Shown here: positions 33,872-46,029 of the stretch, in pieces
Layout: every line of letters starts with the position of its first letter
How positions within the stretch are numbered: the stretch's first letter is position 1
DNA from: Amblyomma americanum
Lineage: Eukaryota > Arthropoda > Arachnida > Ixodida > Ixodidae
DNA length: 64,000 nucleotides
Direction of reading: 5' to 3'
Assembly: GCF_052857255.1 (NCBI RefSeq)
Contig: NC_135506.1
Coordinates: 77,519,056 to 77,583,055 of the forward strand
Made by a program: the position numbers and the translations under genes
The notes under the pieces: model-generated
Seen by the model: the letters and a program-made list of their open reading frames with translations, nothing else
What the model was told of the DNA's origin: nothing
Database searches by the model: none

Positions 33872-35830
33872 CCCGCGCCCAGCGGCCGTCCTAAGACGGT
33901 CTGTGCGCACGACGTCGTGATCTTGAACCGGAAAAGGTATGCACACGACGCGACCTTAGCGCCCTCAGCGGCGGTGGCGGCGGCGCGCGCTCGAAGAATG
34001 TTCGGCTCGGTCGCCGGCCGCCGCGACTACTCGATTAAAATCGGCGGCCGGACGTACTACTGCTTGGCGCGCCGTCGTGAGCTGCTGCTGACGTTGCAAT
34101 CTGTAAATAAAGCGATGCGCGGTGGCAATTCTTTTCCGCTTTTACGGGGGTACCCGAATGGCTGGCAGCGAGATTCGTGACAGTTGCGCTGAAAAGCACA
34201 ACGCCGTGCTCGTGCCGTATTGCCCGAATCAGAATTAACTGACATCCCTTTGCTGTTGAAGAATGTTTGGCTCGGCCGCCGCAACGCCGTACTCGTGCCG
34301 TATTGCTCAGAGTCAGAACTGACACGCCTTACAACAGTAATATACCCCGACCCTAATCGTCGTCGGGCTGACTCGCGCGCAAAACTCGATCTTAGGTTGG
34401 TGCTCCTTATCACGTTTAACAGCAGTCATAGACTGTACGACAGCAGCTTATAACTGTTTTTCTAGCAGTGCTACATTCTCTGTTCGGTGAAGTGGCTGCC
34501 TGCCTGGAATCGTGGAGCCGTGTGAAGTAGCTGCTACTTTAAGTTTTGAAGACTGTCACATAAGTTCTAGTAGTTCGCAATGAAAAAGCATAGGCATGCG
34601 AGGAAACAGTGGTAAAGTAGAACTACAATTTTCCGGAAATTATCAGAAGGAACAGTAATAATTATTTCTTTCCATTAAGTAAAACTGCAGTGTGTGGCAT
34701 AATAAGTCGTAACCGAAACTCCTGTACGTGCCCGGGGGGGTCCAAACTCAATTTGCATGTATCCGGCTTTCGTCAGTCCGCTGCTGCTGCGGCCGATTAT
34801 GTTTGCAAAGGAAAATTCGATGTGCACAAGGAAGCGGGCAACCATCACGGCGCTGACCGCACCCGCGATCGATCAGTATACAGTATTGTGCGTTTTTATC
34901 GCTGACACTCAAAAATTTCCCCGCCTCAACCGCTGGCTCGATTGCGGTGAAACTGCACAGAGAGCTTGCGTATTATGGTAACTTTTGTATCGTAGGAAGT
35001 TCGACAACGGTACTTACTTAGTTGAGCCGTGCATGATGCGAAAACATAATCGTCTACGTAGAGATCGGCAACCAAACCCGCAGACGACGCTTTTTCGCTG
35101 AAGGGCGGCAGTGGCGCCATCTGTTTTGCGGTAACGCAAAGCGTCACGACAAGGCCGTCGAGGAGAGCGTTGCAAGGAGCGCGGGCCGTTTGAATATGCC
35201 GTTCCTGTAGTTTCGTCTGCTTCTACTGAAGCGCTTACAACATTTTCGACTAATTAAGCGGAAAAATATCAGAACAAATGATTTAACGAGGCTTTACCCT
35301 TTAAAGAATATTGTTTGCAATGCTCGCCTCGGCGGCCTTGTCGTGACGGTTTCCACTGCCCAAAACAGATGGCGCCACAGCCAGTTCTCAGCGAAAAAGC
35401 GTCGTCCGCGGGTTTTGGCTCGCCGATCTCTCGTAGACGCTTACGTTTTCGCATCGTGTGCGCCTGAACTAAGTAAGTACCATTGTCAAACTTGCTACGA
35501 TACATAAGTTACCATAATACGCAAGCTCTGTGTGCAGTTTCACCGCAAACGAGCCAGCGGTTGAGGCGGGGAAATTTTTGAAAGTGTCAGCGATAAAAAC
35601 GCACAATACTGTATATCGCCAGCATGGGCAGCGGTAGCGGCACACAACGCCGAGCCATCCGGCCGCCGATCTGAGTAACGTGACTGCGACGAGAAAGCAG
35701 TCTCCGTGAGCCATGTTTGGCGCCGGAGTAGGGGGCACGGGCTCGACAGCCGGCAGCCGAACCCGAACAGCCTTCGTCGAGCACGCGCCGCCACCGCCGC
35801 TGAGGGCGCTAAGGTCGCGTCATGCGCATA
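33871..35830. repeat. Large palindrome (fold-back) inside the LINE
   Basis: 34870-35175 and 35313-35612 are inverted copies (tacagtattgtgcgttttta on the plus strand at about 34879 and on the minus strand at about 35610), around a loop of about 135 bp. An outer pair, about 33893-34025 and 35755-35882, is also inverted and includes a stretch of LINE coding sequence (gtgcgcacgacgtcgtgatc). The left arm holds an extra 0.8 kb absent from the right. Confidence 0.7.
34197..34326. repeat. Two-copy tandem repeat, period about 83 bp
   Basis: aacgccgtgctcgtgccgta at about 34200 recurs as aacgccgtactcgtgccgta at about 34283, each followed by a similar run to cagaa(t/c)tgaca. It is inside the extra segment of the left arm of the palindrome. 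Confidence 0.6.
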
Positions 35831-37185
35831 CCTTTTCCGGATCAAGATCACGACGTCGTGCGCACAGACCGAGTCTTTCGCTAAGACGGCGCTCGTAGCT
35901 CAGTTTGGCTACGGCTTCCCGTGCCTCAAAGGAGGACCACCCCAGGTCACCCTGTACCGCCTCGTTCGGCACACTGCCGTGAGCTCCCATGGCCATTCGT
36001 CCTACCTCTCTCTGCCGCGTCTCCAAACCTTGGCGAGTCACGGAGGATAAACAGATGACTGCGTTGCCGAAGGTAAGGCCTGGCACCGCCACTGCCTTCC
36101 ATAACGATCGGGTGACTTCAAAACGGTTGAAAGCCCATAAGGCACGTGAGCTCAGGAAAGCCCGTCGTCTGATGGCCGTCGTCCGGAGTTGCTTCTCGAA
36201 ATCCTGTACATAGTTGCGGCCCGCCGAGATTTCTATTCCTAGGTATCTGTAGGACGGCAACCAAAGGACACTGTTGTTCTGAAGATGCAGGGGTGGGGTC
36301 TCTTGTCCACTGTCCTCGGACGCCTCCGGCGGGAACCTGACTGCTGCAGACTTCTTGGCGTTGAAACGGAGCCCGAGGCCATCGCCCTCAGATGAGCATA
36401 TGTCTAGGAGGCTCTGGAGATCTCCCGCGTTGTCCGCAAGCAGTACTATATCGTCTGCATACAGGAGGGCTGGCAGCCTGCGAGTACGAGTGGCGCCATC
36501 CTTCATGTAGGTGAGGCTGAACCCAACTCCGCTCTCCACAAGGCGCTGCTCCATCCCCGAGATAAACAACATGAACAGGATCGGCGACATAGGGCAGCCC
36601 TGACGCAATCCCCTAGACACACTGATTGGCCTGGTGGTTGAGGCCCCCCGGTGGATCACTGCCTGGGTTTCAGTGTATAAAGCCTTCACCAAGTGTAGTA
36701 GCGGTTCCGGGATAGCCTGTGCCTCCAGGACCTCCCACAGTCGATTTTTGCTCCACTGAGTCGTATGCCTGGGCTATATCCAGAAAGCCCAGTACCAGCT
36801 CTCGCTTCTCTTTGGCGGCGATCTAAATTGAAGATGTCACAACGAAAAGGTTGTCTTCCAGTCGGCGATTGGGTCGAAAGCCATTTTGCAGCTCGCCCAG
36901 AATATGAGCACCTTCCGCCCCTCTCTGTATGTGAGCTCGCAGAATGTGGCAATAAGCGATACAAAGCAGATGTTACTGCAATGGGTCTATAGCTTTTCAA
37001 GAGGGTCTTGTCTCCTCTCTTTAGTACCAGCCGTATCCTTGAGCACCACCACTTTGGCGGAACAGTGCCTGTGGTCATTACATCGTTTAAGGCGTCCCTG
37101 AGTTGTTCCCGTGTTCTTTTCTCCATCTTTTTTTATTAGTAATGGAGGTATGCCATCTAGCCCTGCTGCCGAGTTTCCCGCCATG
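35820..37185 (-). pseudogene. LINE reverse transcriptase (part)
   Basis: A 290-codon frame from 36692 holds the RT palm: LRQGCPMSPILFMLFI, then LLYADDIVLLADN with the YADD active-site motif near 36450, followed by a thumb region (FRYLGIEI-like LPSYRYLGIE). The upstream finger part (LIKKDGEKN, KRGDKTLLKSYRPIAVTSAL) lies in other frames at 36686-37185, so there are frameshifts. A retained YADD is compatible with once-active target-primed reverse transcription. The frame runs into the palindrome at 35830. Confidence 0.75.
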
Positions 37186-37191
37186 TGGCAA

Positions 37192-38586
37192 GGAACGAGT
37201 GAACCTAGTGAAGCTGTGCCTTATGAAACTGCATGATGCAGGTGTGCTTGTGACTTCTTTGACATGTGATGGACTTTGATACAACTTCACTATGTTTAAG
37301 AAACTGGGAGCCGTTACTGACGACGAGTCCACATTGGCAACGTGGTTTCCCCACCCTGTCACACAATACAAGATTTACTGTTACTTAGATCCATGTCACA
37401 TGTTGAAGTTGGTACGAAATGACTTTGCTTCATTGAAGTGGCTCAAAGATTCTTCTGGATCATTAGTAGAATGAAATTATGTAGCACAACTTCATGATCT
37501 CCAGGAAAAAGACGACCTAAATGCAGCAACAAAGTTGCGTGCCGCACACATTGACTGGGAGAAGCAAAAAATGAAGGTGAACTTTGCAGCCCAAACCTTA
37601 AGCAGTAGTGTGGCAGATGCTATTGATTTCTGCTGGGAGGACTTGCAAATGCTGCAGTTCAAAAATTCAGAGCCAACAACTAAAATCATTCGTGTCTTCG
37701 ATTGACTATTTGACTGCCTCAACTCACATCCAAGGCTTGACATGTTCTCTGCTCTTGAATGAAGCACACTACTGCGTTACCTGCTGACATAAGTTGTCAC
37801 AAGGCCACATCGAGTTGTTTTTTGGTGCTGTACGTTCCAAAGGGGGCTTGAATAACCCTACAGCGTTCCAGTTGGTTGCTGCTTACATACAACTTGTCAT
37901 CCGCAATGAGGTAAAAGGTGGTCGAGGGAATTGTTCATCGTTAGATGAAACCCGCATCTTGTATGTCAGCAGTGACTCCTGTGCACATGATGAACTGGAC
38001 ATGACAAGAGCAAAACAAAATGGCACAGGCAGTGTCCCACTATGCATAGAAGAAAGTGCATTAGATGAACTAGAAAGCCTTCCTTTGCTTTCTCCTTATG
38101 TGACCAATGTCACTGACTGCATTGCAGGGTTTGTTTGCCGAATGGTACAGCATAAAATTCCTTGCACTGTGTGCCATGCAGCTGCCATTGCAGAAACATG
38201 CCCCTCAGCACTATTGCACAAGAAAAATCGTGGTGGTCTCACCAAGCCATCTTCCTCCACAACTCGCATCTGCCAGCTAACTGAAAAGGTGATTCAGCAG
38301 CAAGAGAAGATGCATGATGGTAATCTAAAGAAATACAATGCTGAATACCTGACAGTCAGAATTATGAGAGTTGTCTGGACACCCTCGTGAGCTGTACTCT
38401 GAGCTACACCACCATATGTTTGAATCAGCTGTTGATTCCAACCATTTTGTTCGCCTTGTGAAATGTGTAATTAGATGATATGTAAAGATCAAAATGCATC
38501 ATGCTGCAAAAAGGGCAACTGCAAAGCTCACTGGTCCCAACATTCGCAAGCGACTGTCAAAACTGATTTTATTCAGACACCAGTAA
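37192..38586 (+). pseudogene. P-element (THAP9-like) transposase relic
   Basis: From 37192 the frame reads LVKLCLMKLHDAGVLVTSLT, CDGL, stop, YNFTMFKKLGAVTDDE, then a block with IYCYLDPCHMLKLVRNDF, the RNase H-like core of P transposases, and later FCWEDLQMLQF, the helical insertion. After a frame change near 37795 it continues SQGHIELFFGAVRSKGGLNN and ends with KRLSKLILFRHQ and TAA at 38584-38586. Internal stops (near 37292, 37472, 37703) and the frameshift make it a pseudogene. The N-terminal THAP zinc finger is missing because the LINE abuts at about 37186. P elements and THAP9 share this core; which one is ancestral here cannot be told from the relic. Confidence 0.75.
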
Positions 38587-38589
38587 ACA

Positions 38590-40205
38590 TCACTGTAGTG
38601 GACTCTCAAGTCAAACTCGCTCAACTGGAACTTCCGGTCTCGTGCCGTCACCCTTAAGTCTATTAATATGTTTCCCTTAATGCGGCCCTTGCATAGGAAA
38701 AATTTTGGCCTCCTTCGATTTTGACTTACTGAGAGTCAAATATATTTCCGAAATTCCTGCACAAGAACTGCATTGCTTTGGGGATGAAGAAATCTGGCAT
38801 TCTTGCAATTCCATACTGAAGCACTGCAGCTGACTTATTTCCTTGTTAGGCTTGTATTTTTTAAAAATAAATACTACATTATTATTGATTTGTTAAAAGG
38901 CACTGTGTGCATTATGTGGATGAATAGGTGTGTAATAAATCACTTCCGTCTTCTGTTCAAATAATCATTGTATTAATTTTGATGAATAAATGCCGTAAAA
39001 ACTATTGTGAATAAATGGTGAAACTTGCATGCCCCAATTGTCTTGCTTTACGCTTTTCTCAGAGGACAAGAATATAATTTATGTCTTGTGAGGAACAAAA
39101 CTTTAACCCTCCTTTGATTTTGCCTTCGGATAAGTACAAAAACTTATTTTGCTTGCTGCTTGTAGGTGCTGCTATATAAATGTGATTGTGCTATGACGCA
39201 ATGTTAAGTGTGAATGGAAGGTGATGATCTCATACTGCAATGAGATGTCCACGTACACACTGGCTCGTACTCAGTCTATCACACAGATTCTAATGCCTAG
39301 CACTTGCGGTCCATGTCTTGCATACACAGATGCACATCACTTGCACATGGTTTGGAGATGAGCTTCCATGCAAACACAACTTAGCACACTCACTTATGGT
39401 CGCGCAGCTTTCATAGCGTTAATGGTGCAGTCCCCATACAGCTGCAGAGACAGGCTGTAGATACACACATGTACGCATGCACGCGCACAGACACACGTAA
39501 CCGCACACGCGTGATGTGCAGTGTAAACCATATACGCTCTGCACAGGACCCTAGCATGAGTGAGAGGCAGGTATCTCTGCCCTCTCACATAAAAACAGGA
39601 GCGGCCTTCGACGCGCACCAGCCATCAAGCCCTGCGAAGACAGCTTCCTCCAAGAGAGGGCGAGTCCAACCGTTGGACGGTAGCTTCCAGTTGTCTCCTT
39701 GCATCAATGCAGAGGCGGTAAGCGCAAAGAATGTGACAAATGTCCGGGATATTGCAGTGTAGGAAATTCGGCTGGCTCGAACTCCGTTTTTGTAGAAACA
39801 TTTTCTGTGCATGACGCAAAGCCGTAACCGATGTTACAGGGTCCTTGGAGCCGCAGGACCTTAAATCTCCATTGATCCTACAGGTGAAGTCATGTCGATG
39901 GCTCACGTCATTCCAGGGTAGAACTATCCCTGTACTCTGGGGAGAAGTCGAGTGGTCATTCGAGTGACGCTAGCCTCGATTTGCCGCATCGTTCAGACCT
40001 TCATTCCTGCGCGGAAATTCTGCTTTAAGGTGTCTTTAGTCTTATCGTCATTCGACTAGTGCTCCTTTACGCTAGTAAGTGGTGGTGGTTGTTGCTATGA
40101 AGGGGGGAAAGGGACACTGGTCCCAACGTATGTTGGCCCTTTGGACATCACTCTTGGGGATCGGAAGTGAAGAACGTGGTGTTTACTGCACGTGCCCCCT
40201 TTGCC
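38590..40205. other. Non-coding DNA
   Basis: Several AATAAA motifs near 38860-39020 may belong to the 3' region of the P-type relic. The segment 39440-39760 has an open frame of 97 codons (39469-39762) without any domain that I recognise. Nothing else supported. Confidence 0.35.
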
Positions 40206-40444
40206 GAGACCAGGGGCCCTATTCTCGATATTCGCCGATCCGCCCAGAGCGGAGCGTACCCGTGACGCGTACATCAGGGCGGTGCCAAGGTGCGTTAATG
40301 CAGAATGGTATGACGAAATTGGAAAAGAAAGAAAAAATTATGAAAACAATACATACTATCGTCTGCTACTTGGCGCCAAGTTCAAAAAACACCGATGCCC
40401 TAAAGCGTGCCTGAAGCCAAGCATTTGCGGCGCGTAGGTGCGTA

Positions 40445-41005
40445 TGCATTCTGATTACAGCCACTGAGCAAAGCAGTGCAATGCATTGCGGTCCCAGCGT
40501 ATCAGTGCATACATATGCGTTCCAGCGAAGGAATATATGGCTCTGGCATTGGTTCTCAACGCGGCACGAATAGTCGCAAGAACAGTGAAGGTAGTTTAGC
40601 GGTAACTGCGTGAAACGATGTTCTTCGCGACGCTGCCGCTGCTATACCCACAAGAAGCGACAAAAGTTGGTGGCAGAACGTGAAAAACGCTGTGACTGAT
40701 AATTGTTTGGGAGTCCCTGACTGTCGCTTCATTGGCGCATGTGGCGTTAAGAGAGAGAGTATTCGCGCGGCCATACAGTGAAGGCAAAAAGAAATGATTT
40801 ACTGAAAATTTACCGCTTTATCACTTATTTTCGTCACATGAAAAAGTGTAATAAAGAATTGAACTTACATGAAAAATTTGCACGTTTGTCCGTTCACGGA
40901 CATTCGCTAAGAAATATGGGGAAGAGCTCTACAAAGCACGCAATCGCGGCAGATCTAAAATGAACTCTGCAGCGGGCCACAGTGAAGGCGATAGCGAGCA
41001 GAGCG
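40445..41005. other. 5' region of the Harbinger, non-coding
   Basis: No coding sequence recognised upstream of the Myb/SANT-like exon. Confidence 0.35.
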
Positions 41006-41011
41006 GTGCCT

Positions 41012-41250
41012 ATGTACCGCGCTATCCAGCTTGAAGCGCTTCTGAATTTTATGCAGAACAACTGTGCGTTCGCCCACGCGGCCAATGACAGCATATCAGC
41101 AGAGGAAAGGCGGGCACTGTGGGTGTAGCTGGCAGCACAGCTGAATGCCACAGGGACGGCCACTCGCTCGCCTGAAGGGTGGAGGCGGCTATGGCAAGAG
41201 CGGGTGCGAGCCGCCCGCAAAGCTGGAGCGCTGGCTGCTGCTGACCAAAG
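41012..41250 (+). pseudogene. Myb/SANT-like (NAIF1-type) DNA-binding exon of Harbinger
   Basis: From ATG 41012 the frame gives a three-helix Myb/SANT-like domain: MYRAIQLEALLNFMQNNCAF, then ERRALWV, stop (TAG, near 41126), LAAQLNATGTA, then GWRRLWQERVRAARKAGALA. The spaced Trp residues and the LAxxLNA motif are those of the second protein of PIF/Harbinger elements, which helps the transposase enter the nucleus and bind DNA. The exon ends at a good donor (ag/gtaagg, 41250/41251). The in-frame TAG makes it defective. A likely further exon, 42077-42137, encodes APATTAPPDEHDYMNP. Confidence 0.65.
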
Positions 41251-42076
41251 GTAAGGTGAAGTGCTCACAGAGCGCAGCAGGCATCACGGAGGCTTGACTT
41301 GCATTAATAATAAATGAAATGCATAACACAGTTACATGTTCTCTTTTGCCCGTCCGACCACTGAAGTGCATGTGTGTAATAGCCAGTTCTCGTATTATTA
41401 ATGCACGAAAATGGGCGGAGGGCTGCCGAACCCTAGAGCAGTCCCAAGCAAGGTCGACGCATGGATTCTTACCATCGTCGGCCAGAAATGCTTCGGTGGC
41501 TGCAGGGCCCCCGCTGTTTTCGGAGCTCAGGAATACAAGTTTGCACACGAAGTATGCAAAGGGTTACGCAGGTTTTGTGTCGCTGTCATAAGTCTTCTGA
41601 CAATGTGGTGAAGCATACGATGCCTGACAAATGAGTTGACGTTTAAAACATATACTAATCCTTTTTATTGAAATTATTGAGAGGAAGACAGCGCACATTT
41701 TCACAACACACAAATGCACAGAGCTATGCTGGAAATGTGCATAGTGCACTTTCTGAAATGTACAAAACAATTTCAGTTCATCCCTCTCTGTGAATGTTAT
41801 GAAAAAAATTTGTACCTTTGCACTGCAAACAGTACACTAAGTGGGTGTGCACACACACAAACAAGCACCGCAAAGGTTGCTTACAACTTACAGGGTTCAT
41901 TAGCATGCCGTATAAACAGCGCTGCACACAGATTTACAAAAAAAATTTGTACCTTTATGTCAAAAGATACCTGCAAAAATTGACATGGCAACAAACTGTT
42001 GAAAGCCTCAATAGGAAACGCGCTGCAACTGAAACATGATGCATGAGGTAAAATAATCCGTCTCCTGCACTTCCAG

Positions 42077-42137
42077 GCAGCCAGGCCAGCACCAGCAACA
42101 ACGGCTCCACCCGACGAGCACGATTACATGAATCCAG
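42077..42137 (+). pseudogene. Candidate downstream exon of the Myb/SANT-like gene
   Basis: 61 nt between acceptor tgcacttccag and donor gtttgt. It reads AARPAPATTAPPDEHDYMNP, a Pro/Ala linker resembling the middle part of Harbinger regulatory proteins. The connection to the exon at 41012 is inferred; an exon between them may exist but I could not define it. Confidence 0.4.
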
Positions 42138-42599
42138 GTTTGTGACATACACCACTTCACAGCAGCTTTGCATGCCTCATGTAGTTGGTACTTGAAAGCA
42201 AGGTGGTGCATCGAAATAAAGCATTGTTCCAGCAAATAATAATCACTGCACCAGTTGTTTCTCGCAGCTGCAGATTTACTCTGAAGGAATATGCCTCCTT
42301 CAGGACAATTGTGCTTTTGTCACCACAGCATTATCATTATGAATTAGTGGCCAAGTTGCGATTTGCTTGGTAGGCACACTTCAGCAAGCAGTACCTGAGC
42401 TAAACAGTTAAGTATGTGTCCTAAAGATGGCACACAATGAAGTAAAGTAAAAGATTGAAAATAATAGTATGCATGCCATAAATTCGCTGCATGTGAAATG
42501 TCCACATTTCTGCACATAGGCATTCAGTCCAAAGTGTCTCCTAAACTAAATGAACATGCACCATTCCCACTTCGAGTTGCTGATCAATTCGCTCTCTGC

Positions 42600-42735
42600 C
42601 TGCCATCTGTTAGCCATCCTGGTTTGCCTGGCACACCAACTGCACTGGACAGGAGGTGGTCCCAGGTTCAATACCCAGAGCACAATGATTTTGTAATGAA
42701 GTAATGAACTGTGTGGTTTTCCTTTGTAACCACAG
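42600..42735 (+). mobile_element. Possible decayed SINE
   Basis: ggtcccaggttcaataccca near 42657 looks like a tRNA box B, with a weak box A-like stretch about 50 bases upstream (agccatcctggtttgcctgg). No target duplication seen. Confidence 0.35.
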
Positions 42736-43414
42736 TGCTGCACTTATGTGAATGGTAATGAGTAATTGCTCCAATATTTCAGAAAGGTGTTCACAACACA
42801 CTGCCATAACATACATGCAGAGGCCCACGCCAGCACCTCAACATCACCAGCCACCACCCCCCAAGCACTGCCACTTGTACACAGGTAGCTTCATACCCTT
42901 CCTCATAGGCCTCTGTGCCAAGCCTTGCACAGAGAAGGCGTGCCTTGAATTATAGCCAACCAAACCAGCAGGGGCCCCTGGTGAATAGTCAGGAACATCA
43001 GCTTCAACAAATAGGCGGAGGCCTGGCGCACATCAGGGCCCATATGTCAAGGGTAAGTAATAAGCAATTCCTTCACCGTTGACTCTCTTAAAGTATTCAT
43101 TGTTTATAAATAGTTATGTTGTCTTTACAATAAAGATTGAAGGCCATATGGCGCGCCAGGCTGATGCCACAGAGGAGCTGGTGCGGACTCTGCGAGCAAT
43201 GCTTGCTTTAATGCAGTCGGAACCAGGCGCCCAGTGAGGTGAGGCTCGTACGCAGTCGCAAACTTTGAGAGAAACATAGGAGAAAATGTCCCTTTGTAGT
43301 CAGAGTGACACAGTGAGATCATGCATGGCGGGCCATGCTACTAAGGCTAGTAGAACGATATGGACGACAGGCTCCGACGGCCACACCCAAGATAGCCTTC
43401 AAGAAGCCATCTAG

Positions 43415-43636
43415 GTGACGCAAAACTATGCGACTGAGAGCGGGCTTATGTGCGCACCTGAGAATTCGGAACTGCTCGTTATCCACGTGCATTCGAGGAC
43501 CCAAGTAGTCTACCCCAATATCGACCTCCACCTCGAAGGCCCTCCCACCCATAGAGTAGACAGACTGCGGGTGCTGGGACTGTACCTACAATCTAACAGC
43601 CGAACGAACTACATTGTACAGCAGCTCCAGAAGTGA
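43415..43636 (+). pseudogene. LINE fragment (RT thumb region), separate copy
   Basis: Frame with PENSELLVIHVHSRTQVVYP and RVDRLRVLGLYLQSN. In LINEs of this group this segment follows the RT palm, yet here it lies upstream of an RT finger/palm region. It therefore belongs to another, truncated LINE copy. Confidence 0.6.
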
Positions 43637-43689
43637 TCTGTGCAGGGGGCACACTTGATACGCTGCTTCTCCAAGAGCCATATTGGGTG

Positions 43690-44520
43690 GCCGGGGAGAT
43701 CCCGGCAGAGTGGAAGCTTGCTAGGATTAAATTTATTCCTAAACCAGAGAAGAAGGTCTGTATTGAGAATCTTCGTCCCATCTCGGTGACGTCCTGATTG
43801 GCCAAATTGATGGAGCATGTGGTCCTCAAGAGGCTTCAGGGTTATGTGGAGGACAAGGAGTTGATACCTGGAACGATGATTGGCTTCAGGGCTAATTTAT
43901 CAATGCAGGACGTCATGATACAACTCAAAAAGAACATGGTTGATCATGGGTATGGAACGGGCACTAAGGCTATCTTGGGGCTTGACCTCACTAAGGCCTT
44001 TGACAATGTAACTCATGAGGCAGTATTCAGGAACCTATCGGACATAGGACGAGGCAATATTAAGGAACCTATTGGACATAGGACCAGGGGGTAGAACCTT
44101 CCGATACATCAGATCATTTCTGGAGGGTAGGACTGCGGAGATTGTAGTCTGAGAAGTTAAATCAGATCCCTTCCCGTTGAGGAGCAGGAGGACACCACTA
44201 AAGTCGGTTTTATCGTCGTTCTTATTTAATCTCACCTTGATCAAGATACCGTCGAGGCAGGCAGGGATATCGGTACTTCAGCATACATTTTATGCGGACG
44301 ATATTACTCTATGGGTAACAAAGGGAAGCGACGCACAAATGGAGGAAACTCTACAACAGGCAGTGGATATTGTGGAGGAGCTAGCAGGGGAGGCAGGACA
44401 CTTGTGCTCTCAGCCCAAGTCCGAGCTTTTTGCGCTTAGGGATAAATCAAGAGGGATACATGTGAGGCACTATGTGCCGCCACCACTGCTAGAGGTGAAA
44501 GGGGGGGGGTGCACCGGTCG
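43690..44520 (+). pseudogene. LINE reverse transcriptase, degraded
   Basis: Blocks in order: EIPAEWKLARIKFIPKPEKK and LRPISVTS (fingers), a stop near 43797, then IPGTMIGFRANLSMQDVMIQ, ILGLDLTKAFDNVTHEAVF (first catalytic Asp), a frame change near 44060, and TFYADDITLWVT (YADD) near 44290. The 51 nt or so around 44040-44090 contain a short duplication (aggaacctatcggacatagg and aggaacctattggacatagg). Confidence 0.8.
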
Positions 44521-45022
44521 CTGAGGTCCAAACGATCAGGATCCTGGGTCTGTATCTGCAGACTAACAGGAAGAATAGGGAGGCCTTGGAACAGCTTAAT
44601 AATACAGTCAATGCTACCATGAGGCTAATCAGGAGAATCACCAATCGTAAGAGACGGTTCACGGAAAAGGACTTGTGTAAGCCGGTACAAGTGTTTGTAC
44701 TCAGTAGAATAGTGTATGCGATGCCTTATATGAAGATGGACGTGATGGAGAAAGGCAAGGTGGAGGCTATGATTAGGCAGGCGTATAAGCGGCCCTTGCA
44801 TTGCCTAAGAATGTGTCTACCGAAAAACTGCTGGAATTAGGGGCGCACAACACCCTGAAACAACTGCGGGAGGCACACTTTGTGATGCAACTCAGTAGAC
44901 ATTCCAAAAGCGAGGGTAAGAAGGGACATATTGGAGAGGATCAGCATTGGAGTTGATGCTCCAGTCGGGGACATGAAAATTCAGGTGAAGCGAGAAATGC
45001 ACAAGGGCTTGTACAAAAACCT

Positions 45023-45710
45023 TTGCCCAAAAATATGCATCTGATGCATCACGAGAACCGCAGGAAGGCAAGAGCCAGAGCTGTACATGCTAAGTACGGG
45101 AAGTGCAACGGGGCAGTCTACGTAGATGTTGCCGAGTATAAGAACAAGGACGCATTTGCAGTTGCGACGGTGGACAGGCGGGGACGCTCGGTCACCTCTG
45201 GATCAGTCAATACCCGCTCCTCAAAAACTGCAGAGGAGGCGGTGATAGCGCTAGCTACAGCTAATACTAAAGATGACCCGATTTTCAGCGACTAAAACAG
45301 CCATCTGAAATTTGGCGAGGGGCAGAATATCTGTCACAGCGGCACGATTGCTACATCGGGCCATGGGGCAAGGGACTGCAGAGGTGGAAATTGTCTGGGT
45401 ACCGGCACACTCTGGGAATCGTGGGAACGAGGCGGCTCACATGAATGCTCGAGGTTTCGTCAGCCGAGCAGGTGAGCCGGACTTTCCGCGGAGGTCCACA
45501 AGAGATGGGCTGGCGCAATTTCACGACGTTAGTAACCATTACAAACTTGAGCGGAGAATTTACCTGCCCCCAGACAAGCAATTCGTGAAGGCGCAGGAAA
45601 GCGTCTGGCAAAGATTGCAGACTAGCTCTTCCTATAATCCATGCGTTAAACAAAATCTACCTAGACGTTCAGCCAGAATGCAAATGGTGCCAGGAACTGG
45701 CAACCTATGA
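45023..45710 (+). pseudogene. LINE RNase H domain and C-terminus, degraded
   Basis: RARAVHAKYGKCNGAVYVDV (first Asp) starts the RNase H fold; KTAEEAVIALATA supplies the Glu; VEIVWVPAHSGNRGNEAAH has the last His/Asn-Glu motif. A frame change near 45290 separates the halves. The zinc-knuckle-like end (CKWCQELATYDHIL and on to 45879) is in yet another frame. LINEs of the I and R1-like groups carry RNase H downstream of RT, which supports the assignment. Confidence 0.75.
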
Positions 45711-46029
45711 CCACATATTATGAAGCTGTAGCATAGCGCTGCCAGCGGCGGATATTCTGCGTGATCCTTCTCTCGAGCAGTGGGAGGCCATGTTGGCCAG
45801 CTTAGACACGGTCGTCCAGACCAGGGCAATGGAGTGGGCCACCCAGGTCACCGTCAGCCATGGGTTGATGGCAATCTAGCACGGAATCGTCCGCACATGC
45901 GTTCTGACGAAAATAAATTTTTTCCATCCATCCAAGAGTCAAGGAAAGTGACACCAAGCAAATTGTGCAGGCATTGCTAATCAGCCATGTGAAGTTCTAC
46001 GCACGTTATCAACGACTCAGTCGAAGTGA

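Larger units (their letters stand above)
32890..37185 (-). mobile_element. I/R1-type LINE, 5'-truncated, interrupted
   Basis: Minus strand, entering at about 37185 (NSAAGLDGIPPLLIK), through the reverse transcriptase and a C-terminal domain, to a 3' UTR ending ccgatacaaagggatagcca and an (ATC)n tail at about 32891-32909. Two interruptions are seen: a Penelope-like stub (33131-33345) and a palindrome (about 33871-35830). No endonuclease or ORF1 remains. Its 5' end meets the P-element relic, its 3' tail meets the DUF4806 gene. Confidence 0.7.
43640..45930 (+). mobile_element. I/R1-type LINE with RT and RNase H, 5'-truncated
   Basis: Runs from the RT fingers at about 43690 to a stop at 45877-45879 and a 3' end aaaataaattttttccatcc at about 45908-45930. 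Endonuclease and ORF1 are absent. Stops and frameshifts are scattered. Orientation is plus, the same as the fragments on both sides. Confidence 0.75.
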
